From Theocolax elegans (Eukaryota > Arthropoda > Insecta > Hymenoptera > Cerocephalidae), in assembly GCA_026168455.1 (NCBI GenBank), contig JANSJX010000049.1, positions 1-64,000 on the forward strand: a stretch of DNA of 64,000 nt, given 5' to 3'. Under the pieces are notes generated by a model. The model worked only from the letters and a program-made list of their open reading frames with translations. It was not told the DNA's origin and made no database searches. Positions 45,534 to 56,561 of the stretch are shown piece by piece. The position numbers were made by a program, and so were the translations under genes. The first letter of the stretch is position 1, and each line of letters begins with the position of its first letter.

Positions 45534-46810
45534 TACAAGCACCACTAGCGACTGTATTTTCAACAAGTGCTTTCTTCACCAAGACATCGTATGACCTCCG
45601 TCGCTGATTAGCAAGTTTTTCTTAGTAGTTATGTAAAATAATTATTATTTCACTTATCTAAGGATATACAATCTACATGATTTTACCAATTAATTAATTA
45701 ATTAATAAGATAAAAGCTAAGATGTATGTAATTATTTATAAAATGTAACATCAGTTAATATAGTCAGAATTAACACATATATGAAGCGTTTAACCAACGG
45801 TGGTGCAAGTATTATTTTATTATTTAAAAGAATAAAAAAGAAATGTCCATTTTATTAGTATTGCAGAAATTAATTTTGCACAAATTAATATCATTAGAAT
45901 ATTATTTATTTATTACTGTAAAACATGTGAGGGCCAGAAATGAAAAATAATAGTGTAAGATACTTTTCATATAAAAAAATCTGTATTCAGATTGATAGAA
46001 ATTTTTGCATGGTTCAAAATACTTGTCGATTACAGTTTGATTTCAGTGCTTTCAATTGCAGAAACTCTTTACGAAGTTTAAGTAATATATATAAAAATGT
46101 TTATATAAAATATAAATTTATGGTACGATTCAAAATACTTGTCGATTTCAGTTTGATTTCAATTCTTTCAATTGCAGAAATTTTTTATACGAAAATTTCG
46201 TAATACTTATAAAAATGTTTCATTAAAATTCAAAGAAATAAATAAAGTAAGGTAGTTAGAAATTAAAATTATTTATTTATCAGATAACAATGTCAGATTG
46301 AATTGCAGAATTTATTTATCAGATAACAATTTTCAAAGTTTGATTAGAATAGCACAATACTTGCGGGTTTTGACACCTTCTTGGAAGGTGTTTTCGAATT
46401 GAATACTTTCAATTGCAGAAAAATATTATGGAATATAAGTTAGATATAGAAAAGGTGTAATAAAAATATAAATAAGTAGAGAAAATATGGGAATTAGAAT
46501 CAAAGATATTTTTATCTTATACATTAAAATTTATCCGACAGATAACAATTTTATTTATCAGATAACAATTTTCAAAGTTTGATTAGAATAACACATATAC
46601 TTGCGGGTTTTGACACCTTTTTGAAAGGTGTTTTTGATTTGAGTACTTTCAATTGCAGAAAACTATTATGGAGTATAAATTACTTATAAAAAGGTGTAAT
46701 TAAAATATAAATAAGTATAAAAATAGAATTATCTTAAAAATGCAATAATTAATATATTTAATTTTTAACCCATTGTATATAATATATGGATATTTGGAAA
46801 AGTGTATGTT

Positions 46811-47099
46811 ATACTTGATTAATATTTATTTCATCTTCAAACAATTTTGCATCTGTATTTAAAGCATTACATTGAATTTTAGATCCGTTATTATTATTGA
46901 GTATACGTTTAAAAATTTTATGAGTTTTATCAAGAATGAGTAAACAAATACACATTCTTCCATGTTATGTTCACAACTTTTTTTTTGCGCACGAAAAAAA
47001 TACATATATTATGTATTCTTGAAAAAACAATTTTAAAATATATATATATATATTATATAAATATTCCGCCGCACGCACACACACCCACATACATACATA
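46811..47099. repeat. Second copy of the 6.7-7.05 kb block
   Basis: Matches about 6733-7050. Ends at the foldback insertion. No gene. Confidence 0.65.
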
Positions 47100-48756
47100 T
47101 GGGTGGTTCTCTGTGACATCGAAGATGAAAAAAATAAATATTGCTATAACTGTGGGAATATGTTTTAGAGGTATCCAGTAGTTCTCCTGAATTTTTTCAG
47201 ATTTTTTCTGGTCCATTATTTTAAGTTACAGAGAGTCAAAGTTGACATTTTAGCACTTTTTTGCATTATATGCCCATTTTCATGAATTTTTAGCTCCCAG
47301 GGGATGCATTTTTCACTAAAAACATAAGTATGACTTTTTTTGTAAAATTTTCCGAACTTTTCATTAAAAATACTTTTAAAGACATAAATGTATGCTGTCA
47401 CATTCTTGTAAGCCATTTAAACCTTAAATAGTGAAAATCAGCAATTCTGCTCCGGACTCTGGTAACCTAATACTGTCTGAAAGATGTCTTTTTATAGTCA
47501 GAAACTGCCTAAAAATTTGCAGAGTGGGTCTAAATCATTAAGACCACTTATGGTCAAAATATCCGGGAAAAGTGCCCGAAATATTAATAGAAATGTATAT
47601 TTGTTGCCTTATAACGATGAATCTATTACCATGATCATTGCAAAAAAATTTGTGCACTTACCTTGGAGTGGTAGAAAAGTATCTTCACTTGTTTCAGTAT
47701 CCATCTAATCCCCTGTAAGCTGCTAAAAATACAAATAATATTATAAAATTATAAAAAATTATTTGTCAAACATTTATAATGCTGGATTTTTAGTTTTACA
47801 TCCCTTACAAGAATTATAATACTAATCTGAAGGATTACTATAAATATATAAACATCATTATTACAATAACTGAATATACGTATTTAATACAAAAGATATA
47901 TAAATAAATCGGATATATAATTATAATGAATAATATGATAACGTGACAGTGACAAGTTTGTGAAATCTAAACAATGTATTGCTGAATAATAATAATAATA
48001 ATGTTGATACTTTTATAGTAATCCTTCAGATTAGTATTATAATTCTTGTAAGGGATGTAAAACTAAAAATCCAGCATTATAAATGTTTGACAAATAATTT
48101 TTTATAATTTTATAATATTATTTGTATTTTTAGCAGCTTACAGGGGATTAGATGGATACTGAAACAAGTGAAGATACTTTTCTACCACTCCAAGGTAAGT
48201 GCACAAATTTTTTTGCAATGATCATGGTAATAGATTCATCGTTATAAGGCAACAAATATACATTTCTATTAATATTTCGGGCACTTTTCCCGGATATTTT
48301 GACCATAAGTGGTCTTAATGATTTAGACCCACTCTGCAAATTTTTAGGCAGTTTCTGACTATAAAAAGACATCTTTCAGACAGTATTAGGTTACCAGAGT
48401 CCGGAGCAGAATTGCTGATTTTCACTATTTAAGGTTTAAATGGCTTACAAGAATGTGACAGCATACATTTATGTCTTTAAAAGTATTTTTAATGAAAAGT
48501 TCGGAAAATTTTACAAAAAAAGTCATACTTATGTTTTTAGTGAAAAATGCATCCCCTGGGAGCTAAAAATTCATGAAAATGGGCATATAATGCAAAAAAG
48601 TGCTAAAATGTCAACTTTGACTCTCTGTAACTTAAAATAATGGACCAAAAAAAATCTGAAAAAATTCAGGAGAACTACTGGATACCTCTAAAACATATTC
48701 CCACAGTTATAGCAATATTTATTTTTTTCATCTTCGATGTCACAGAGAACCACCCA
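47100..48756. mobile_element. Foldback element with 745-bp inverted arms
   Basis: Arms 47100-47844 and 48012-48756 look near-identical; the spacer is 167 bp. Ends TGGGTGGTTCTCTGTGACAT and complement. TA flanks both ends (47098-47099, 48757-48758), and the paralogous site near 7050 lacks the insert. Two ORFs (66 and 74 codons) occur in both arms in mirror image; they share no domain I know and may be arm sequence only. No transposase seen. Confidence 0.75.
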
Positions 48757-48758
48757 TA

Positions 48759-49296
48759 TATATACACATATATGGGCTATTTCACGTCAAGTGGTACGAT
48801 GAAAATTTTAAATCACTCCAAAATTTGAGAACAGGCTGGAAACATCTTCCAGAACATACAAAAAAAATTTAAGTGTTAAAAATAATTTGCTTAAGAGATA
48901 TTTGACCATGAAAAGTGGAAATTTTTCAATTTTTTAGAAAAATTTCTATTTTTAAAGCCTTTTATCTCAAAATCTGTTGATTTTTTTGAAAAAAATTTGC
49001 AACATTACAAACAACTTTTGTTTAAATTAATCTTTAGAACTTATCTACCCTGGTTACATTTCTTAATTTTAAAATCTCGAAGAGATAGAACACCCGGACA
49101 TATTGAATATAAAAAAAAGGCTACTACACCATAATCGATTTTAATCTAACACCTCTCAAAAGTTCACAATTTTCGCGAGCTTTCGAATGGCTTGGGGTAG
49201 ATTATTGGCCAAGACCGCTGGTGTAACTTATGCCTCATAAACCTCATAAAGTCACTAATTTTCACGTATTTTAGGACATAACTTACACCAAAGGTG

Positions 49297-49341
<45 letters not shown>

Positions 49342-50250
49342 GTAATGAACAATTAACTTACCGAACATAGTAAAGTGCATAAACTTAATTGTAGTATTTA
49401 GTAAAAACCTATTCAAATCTTAGATTATTTTAAACGGATCTAAATAGAACTATACCTCCTAAGATTAATTTATTTAAGTCATCGCCAAGTGTTCTATATG
49501 CCATTAATGTTTTGTACTTTTAGAGTAATAAAACTTTCTACTTAATTAAATTAATTTTTGTATTAGTTTTAAAAAATTATTTATAACATTTTAGTGGTAT
49601 ATAAATAAAAACCTGTTTCTTCCATTTCTCCCGTAATTCGTAATTTGCACCCTCTTTCAAAATTTGCGTTTTAATCCATAATTATATCCAATTATTTTTT
49701 CCTTTAGTTACAGACCCCATATATTTATTTTAATTATTATAAACAAAGGCATTCCTTAAATAACCTTTTGTTTCTAATAAATACATACTTGTTTATTTAA
49801 GATATTGTTTTATATAAATATACGTAATCTACTTACTTATATATCCATACAATTTTTAAATTTTGATTTGAATAATATTTAAATTAAATACTACTAAAAT
49901 AATAATTTTCGAAAAACTTTTGAAATGTAATTCGTATTTTATATTGCCACTGTTAAAATTTGAATTTTCTTTTGCCATTACTGTTTATAATAGAATTATC
50001 TTAAAAATGCAATAATTAATGTATTTAATTTTTAATTTATTGTATATTTCACATATAGATATTTGAAAAGTGTATGTTATACTTGATTAATATTTATTTT
50101 ATCTTCGAAAAATTGTGCATATTTTTAAAAACATTACATTAAATTTTAGGTCCGTTTTTATTTTATGAGTTTTATCAGGAATAAGTAAACTAATACACAT
50201 TCTTTCAAGTTATATTCACAACTTTTTTTTGCGCACGGAAAAAATACATA
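48759..50250. repeat. Second copy of the 7.05-8.53 kb block
   Basis: Matches 7055-8530 with small indels; AT tract at about 49299-49336. Continues without the R1 insertion found at 8539. Confidence 0.7.
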
Positions 50251-50280
50251 TTATCTATTCTTGAAAAAACATGTAACGCG

Positions 50281-50295
50281 TACACACACACACAC

Positions 50296-50334
<39 letters not shown>
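50281..50334. repeat. CA microsatellite
   Basis: About 54 bp of CA repeats with a few CG interruptions. Confidence 0.9.
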
Positions 50335-50335
<1 letters not shown>

Positions 50336-50345
50336 ATATATATGA

Positions 50346-50433
50346 CATATATATATATATGTTGAATTCTGAATTCTTAGACACGGCGGAGGCGGCTGCG
50401 GCGGGGAAATATTTATATATTATAAAGAGATAT

Positions 50434-50471
<38 letters not shown>

Positions 50472-50515
50472 ATATATATATGACATATATATATGTTGAA
50501 TTCTGAATTCTTAGA

Positions 50516-50546
<31 letters not shown>

Positions 50547-50575
50547 AAATATTTATATATTATAGAGAGATATAT
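50346..50575. repeat. Duplicated unit with CGG repeat expansion
   Basis: Two copies of a unit starting ATATATGTTGAATTCTGAAT, at about 50355-50430 and 50490-50570, separated by AT tracts. The first has an imperfect GGC-rich run (50391-50405), the second a pure CGG run of nine or ten repeats (about 50519-50547). Confidence 0.75.
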
Positions 50576-50579
50576 ATAT

Positions 50580-50991
50580 CTCTTTGCGGCCACTTCTCAA
50601 ACAACTTACTAACAGTTTTTACCTCTGTAGGCGTTCTCTCACGGGATGGAAAAAATTTTGTCTCTTTCTATCTTTCGCATCTCCTATGACGCTATCTCTT
50701 TTTGTTGCCATCGAATGAAAAAGAAAGTGGAAATAGCAAAAATTCGAGAATCGGAATTCAGCAAGCAACTTTAATAACATCGAATTTCTCCACTATGCAC
50801 TTATGAATTCAAACCGGATTTATTGTACAGTGAAAACTTATATAAAAAATAGATGTTAGATTTGTAATTGCATAAATAGATAGTATAATTTTAAATGTAC
50901 GAAAATATAAAAAATCTGAGGGGTTAGTTAGCTGTATAATAAGGGCTTACGCGCCTGCATACTTGCGTGCAGGCGCTATCGCGCCTTTTGA
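50580..50991 (-). mobile_element. R1 repeat, inverted and 3'-truncated
   Basis: In reverse orientation, ends CTATCGCGCCTTTTGA at 50991. A segment near 50620-50650 matches the complement of the CCGTGAGAGAGCGCGTACAG region of copies b and c. A perfect hairpin GCGCCTGCA...TGCAGGCGC lies at about 50950-50975. Confidence 0.55.
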
Positions 50992-51510
50992 TCTCAGTCA
51001 GCTTAATGTTTCATTTTTTTGGAACATTGTACTAAGGGAGAAATTATACAATTAAGTTAATAAAAGTATACACTGTATGTATTTGAGAAATAATGAATTT
51101 ATATTTTATTATTGTGTTTACAATCAAATATTTTTTTTAATAATTCACAGTTACACTTTATACATTAATAAAATTTCTATAATATTAGAACATAGAATAA
51201 ATTAAATCGCATTTATAGTTTTCCTTATATTTTAAAACTTTGTTCTAATTCTTCAAAAATATATTTATAGGTAATTGGTATAAAACAGTACGAAAATAGA
51301 ATTTATATAATAGCTTATGAGCATTTCTTTTCAACATTTCACTTTTACATCACATTTTGCCTTATAATACTGCTTGGCATACATGTTGTATTTTTCAATC
51401 TTGCATTTAATCTGTTATCTTTATTTTATCTGTTATTTAATTTATTATTATTTTTGATTGGTAAACAGTTATATGATCTGAAGAGTTTATAAGATTACCA
51501 ATTTTGTACT
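50992..51510 (-). repeat. Large inverted repeat, right arm, outer part
   Basis: Inverted copy of 29660-30177. No gene. Confidence 0.7.
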
Positions 51511-52051
51511 TATTGTCATTAAACGTTGGAAAAGGTAGAAAGATGTAAATAGTGTTCAAAAATGGATGGAATATTACGATTTATAGTCTTTTATTACTAT
51601 TTTTTTTTACTTTTCCTTATACTTTTTATCGTTTTTGCTAGGGTTATTACAAAATTAATTTTAATATTTGTGTTTATTAATAAAACGAATAAATAAATTT
51701 CATAAACTAAAGAGATAAATTAATTATCTTGTTAATTATATTAAAATAAGCAAATGCAACAAAGGATACTAGAATCAGATATGATAATAATAAACATCTC
51801 TTAAGGGGATGTCGTATCTTCATTTTAAATACACACTTACCGACATTAACTGATTTTTCTAATTTATCATTCATTTTGCATATTTCTTCAATTGTACGAG
51901 TTAACGCACATTCTATGACGTGCAACAATTGTACATATGTTAATAAAATTAAGAAAAAATGACAATTAAGAACAACATTTGAAAAATTAATTATAGAAAT
52001 TTGTAATCTGTACGGACTCCCCTTAAGATTATTTACACTTCATAACTATAT
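51511..52051. other. AT-rich stretch, no gene seen
   Basis: Single-copy within the window as far as I can see. A 73-codon minus-strand ORF (51707-51928) has no recognisable feature. Confidence 0.4.
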
Positions 52052-52830
52052 TAAACGGCGCGACAACGCCCGACGCAAGTACGGGCGCGTTAGCCTTATT
52101 ATACAGCTAACTCGGTCATCGTATTTTTCCTTTCATAACCATTTATTATATACTATTTATTTTTATGAAATTTATGAAACATCGCTTTCCCTATTTATTT
52201 ATGTTTGGTTTACATCAAGTTTTGTTTGAATCAATTCATGCATAATTAAGAAAAGCTGCGATAAAGAAATTGGATGTCGATTTCCTTTACTCGATTTTTG
52301 CTTCTTCCCTTTATATTACATTACCCGTATATATCTATATTTTATATACTTGGAAAAAACTTGAGACAGACCGATGGGCGAATATATAAGCCTGAATGAA
52401 AGACACTCTTTTCCAGCCCGTGAAAGAACGCGTACAGAGGTAAAAACATAATAGAAGAAGTTATAACGTGGCCATAAGAGGGACCGAGTATCAAGTGAAT
52501 ACTTCCATCACAGCTGTATCGTCTGGCCGATTTTGTTGACCACCTATACCCCAGCCTGCAAATATGCCGTATTAGGTGGTATTTTGTTGTGAATATGAAT
52601 TATTAGAATTAATTAATTGTTTACGTAATTTTTCTTTAATTTAATATGAAACCAATATATGTGTTCTATACATTTGCAAGTGCATAATATTTAATAATTC
52701 TATTAATTATATGAATTAAAATACATACAGGATTATTCTCTTACCAATGTTAAATGAAAGTGATGTTTATAATACAATTATACCTTGAGTTAATTAAATA
52801 ATTTTAAAAAATGTTAGTAGTTAGGGGGGC
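52052..52830 (+). mobile_element. R1 repeat, old divergent copy d
   Basis: GGCGCGACAACGCCCGACGC replaces the usual terminal hairpin. The body aligns with R1 but with many substitutions and a deletion corresponding to about 9050-9590 of copy b; homology resumes at ACCAATATATGTGTTC and runs to about 52830. It shows that sequence downstream of 9352 belongs to the family or its ancestral flank. Confidence 0.55.
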
Positions 52831-52863
52831 ACTATGGCGCACCCAAACAAAGATGACTCATTA

Positions 52864-53076
52864 GGTCAGTCGCTACGACTCGTACGTTTTTGATGACCCA
52901 GCAGATGATCCGTCTGTGTCTAACCTGCTGATGGTGCATAGTATCCGATGTTACCTATGACACGTGCCCCTCAAGGTCAGTCGCTACGAATCGTGCGTTT
53001 GGAATTGTTTTGATGATCCATCTGTGTCTAACATGCTGATAGTGTACAGTATCCGAATGACACGTGTCTCTCATCG
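52864..53076. repeat. Two-copy tandem repeat of about 110 bp
   Basis: Units start GGTCAGTCGCTACGA (about 52864 and 52976) and share GATCC(G/A)TCTGTGTCTAAC, then AGTATCCGA and GACACGTG. About 85 percent similar. No gene. Confidence 0.65.
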
Positions 53077-53095
53077 ACATTAACGTTACCAATAT

Positions 53096-53300
53096 TTTCT
53101 TTAATTTATAACAATAAATTTCATGTATTTGATTGTTTATGGTTTCCTTTCATAAAGTTTATTTCTTAGGTGAAAACAAATTTTTTAATTTCATCTGTTT
53201 TTTCTATTTAATATTTAAAGAAATGTGATTTTGAGTTACTGCGGTGTCCAGCTATTGGTACTTTTTTACCTTACAATTTTTTTCTTAACTAACATGTTTG
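53096..53300 (+). repeat. Inverted repeat, left member
   Basis: Inverted partner of about 56050-56266 over roughly 190 bp, including ATTTAAAGAAATGTGATTTT and GTGTCCAGCTATTGGTA. The pair flanks the exon cluster at 54.5-55.9 kb. Confidence 0.65.
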
Positions 53301-54513
53301 GTTATAATTATCGATTGCTTTAAAGTGTCAATTTGAATATCTAAATGCATAACGTTTTGAAGACATATTTGTCTCCATCTTCAGGTGATAAACTTTATTA
53401 ATAATAATTAATACATTGAATAAGTATAATCGTCACGAACAAAAAAGTTTTTTACTTTATTATCACATAGCGTTTATGAAATTGTCAAGTATTTCTACAT
53501 GTCATTACATATCTATAAAATTCAAATATATTACAATTTTTAAATAATAACATAGCAACAAGACTAAATAATTAATTGACATAGAATACTCACAAAAATC
53601 AGAAGGCAATCGACATCACATATTTTCCTCTTTTAATTAATAATAATTGATTAAAAATTAATTAATTTAATATTTTAATTAAATGTTCATTAAAATTAAG
53701 TAAATAATCAAACATTAAAAAAACAAAGACACATATAAACATTCAATAAAATTGCGTATAGGACGATACACACACCTGTAATACAAATATTCAACTGAAT
53801 ACCTTTTAAAATTATCACAGAATTTGACTAGAAAAAGTACCGATAATGTGGGAAACTATATAATTGACCAAGAATATATAATCGGTATTACAGACAACTA
53901 TATCACTCGCAAATATTTGAATTTAACTTTCATTAAGATATATAAATGAACAAAAAAATATTTTAAAAGTTATTTATCTATTATTTGGAATTCGGAATAT
54001 TGAACAAAATACAAAATGACTGAAAATTTGGTTACTTTCGAAATAATAATTACTCTATTTCTCGTAAGAATTAAAGAAACTACACTTCTAATTTTAAAAT
54101 TTGAAATATCGCACATATTTTTAATAAGTTTTCGTCAAATTGGATCCCGCCTAATATTACTTCGTAATAAAAAATTACGTACATTTATTAGTATTATCGA
54201 CATCGTCTATTTCACACGGTTTGTTCTTACTTTTACAGTATGAAATTCCATTTTATATTTTAACAATAAATTTCTATATATCGTAAGTTTATACTGTAAG
54301 GTAAGATAAGTTAACATGAATGATGTTTTAAAACTTAGCTGTTTTAATTTCTCAACCACTCGTTTATAATAAAATTGTACGATACGATGACAAGATTTCC
54401 TCAAACGTAAAATGTATAAAGTTCATTATTCAGCAGTTGTCGAGTGTCTATTTCAAAGTATATAATGTATATTATATTTTACAAAGCTATTCAATCAGTT
54501 CTTCTGCAAAAGT
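53301..54513. other. AT-rich stretch, no gene seen
   Basis: At 53340-53395 the minus strand reads CACCTGAAGATGGAGACA ... TTCAAAACGTTATG, a motif style seen near retroelement ends. About 53984-54166 is repeated at 55478-55648, inside an intron of the exon cluster. Confidence 0.4.
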
Positions 54514-54527
54514 CATGGAACGCGTAA

Positions 54528-55874
54528 CAAAGCTTCACGCGGTTTTTTTGTGTTCTTCGTATTGTGATCAATTACGAACCTATGATTCGTACTATAGCGC
54601 AAAATATGAAAAGAAGCGATTTGTATTCTTTACAAACGAACGTGATTTTAAACAAATTGAAATCCATTTTGTTACATTGCCGTTTAACTACCATAACAAA
54701 ATTATATAAATTAGGCCTTTTTCAAAACAAATATATTTTAGAAATTGTGATAAGTGTTATCAAACGTTTGTATCCTCAAGGACATCCTGAGGCAAATGAG
54801 ATTTTACAAAAATATAGTAAGTACCTATCGAGATTCTTCGTCATTATTACGCTGAATTTATATGTATCAGAGTAATGTAACGAGAAATTAATTATATTTA
54901 CAGTGTTACTTCAAATGGAGGAGGGTTTAGAAGGTGATTGTCTAATATCAAAATGTGATTTAAAAAGTGGTAATTTAAAAGTGTTTAATATTTATTAAAT
55001 CTATTTAAAAGTGTTAGTAAATCACTTTATTTGTAATTATTTACAGTGGAAGATAATGAACCATCGACAAGTAGAACATCGGAAGATGATAATTTAATAC
55101 CGGAATGTGCTGTAAACAATGGTAATTTAAAAACGTTTCATATTTATTCAATATATTTAGAGGACTTAGTAAAATTTTTATAATTAATTATAGTACGAGA
55201 TATTAAACCGTCATCAAGTAGAGTATGTACGGAGATTATTGAACTACCATCAGATAGTGATAGCAACGAAAGTGAAACAGAAGACTGTAAAAATGAGACC
55301 AAACCATGTGAAACAAACGATGCCTGCAATACTAATGAAGGTACGTAATTTTTATTATATAGTAATATTGAGTATGGGGGTGTGATTTGTCGAAGACTCA
55401 TTAAAAATATGTGCGATATTTCGAATTTAAAAAATTAGAATACACAATAATATACAAAATAATGTATTTACTACTTGGAATTCGAAATATTGAACTAAAT
55501 ACAAAATAACTGAAGATTTTATTACTTTCGAAATAATGACGATTCTATTTTTCTTGGTCCAAATTAAAGAAACTGTATCTTTAATTTTTAAAATTCGAAA
55601 TATCGCACATATTTTTAATGAGGCTTTGACAAATTCGACCCAAACCCAGTAATATTTATACCGTAAAAATTTTAAGTGATTTATTGAGAGGTATTAGTAA
55701 GTAATTTTTTATAATTAATTACAGTACGAGATATTAAACCATTGTTAAGTAAAGTATGTGTGGACATTATTAATTTGTCATCATCGGATAGTGATAGCAC
55801 CGAAAGTGAAAAGGAAGATTGCGGAAGTGAAACTGAATCATGACAAACAGACGATGATGATATTAATAACGAAC
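54528..55874 (+). pseudogene. Intron-split acidic exon cluster upstream of Polinton polymerase
   Basis: Candidate exons: up to 54816 (ends before GTAAGT), 54904-54969, 55047-55121, 55194-55340, 55725-55874. Each internal exon is preceded by a TTACAG or TTATAG-type acceptor and followed by GTAATTT or GTACGT, and all introns fall in phase 1. Exons 4 and 5 are duplicates: both start RDIKP and have a Ser-Asp/Glu-rich middle (SDSDS). Exon 5 has an in-frame TGA at 55841-55843, and the first exon is frameshifted or mis-started near 54528. In phase it joins the sequence at 56562, the start of the polymerase similarity, so it may encode an N-terminal extension. It could instead be a host gene captured nearby. 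Confidence 0.4.
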
Positions 55875-56049
55875 GTACGTAATACTCAAATTGTAAAATG
55901 TATTTGTAAACAATTTTTAGAATAAAAAGGTGTACAATCTACTTAAAATTTCATATACTGATTCTTCAGAAACAAACCATAAATTAAAATGTAATTTTTC
56001 TGTAACATGAAATTAATTTTTCAATTTTTGATATAATTCTGAATTCTCT

Positions 56050-56266
56050 ATATCAGTTTTGAAAAAATTCTAAGATAAAAATATACCAATAGCTGGACAC
56101 CTCAGTAACTCAAAATCACATTTCTTTAAATATTAAATAGAAAAACAGATAAAATTAAAAAAATTTGTTTTAATCTTAGAAAGAAACTTTAGGTTTAATT
56201 AAAAGAAACCATAAACAATCAAATATATGAAATTTATTGTTATAAATTAAATAAACTATTGGTAAG
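56050..56266 (-). repeat. Inverted repeat, right member
   Basis: Partner of 53096-53300. It lies inside the last intron (55875-56561) of the exon cluster. Confidence 0.65.
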
Positions 56267-56561
56267 TTTAATGTATCTATAAGTTGACACCAATAGAAAA
56301 AGTTTGTCCCGTTCCAAAAATGGCTGCTCCAATACTTGAATATTGTTGTTTAATTGTTAAAAGACTTGTAAATTTATAACTAAAAAAGAACAAAATTTTA
56401 TATTTGTATTATATATTTTGACACAATTATTTTGACGTTGCTACGAACCAGTGAATTACTACTCGTCTTTTTTAATAGCTATGCAATCATTTTTAAAATT
56501 TAGATTGAAAAACGTTAAATGCATACTGTTATCTTTAAAGAAATAATTAAAATATTTTCAG

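Larger units (their letters stand above)
44757..45612 (+). mobile_element. SINE split by a MITE
   Basis: SINE sequence 44757-44836 stops in CCGATTGATA and resumes with CAAGCACCACTAGCG at 45536. The uninterrupted form is in P1 at about 5199-5365. Confidence 0.75.
43541..46810. repeat. Palindrome P2 (K family), arms about 1050 bp
   Basis: Left arm 43541-44590 and right arm 45761-46810. It contains all of P1 plus about 440 bp more at each outer end. The outer left end coincides exactly with the break in the large inverted repeat. Identical 87-codon ORFs on opposite strands (44148-44411, 45940-46203) come from the symmetry. Confidence 0.75.

Noticed and set aside
53340..53395. Second hammerhead ribozyme on the minus strand
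   Set aside because: CTGAAGATGG lacks the required CTGATGA core and the GAAA side reads CAAAACG, so it is at most a degenerate relative.
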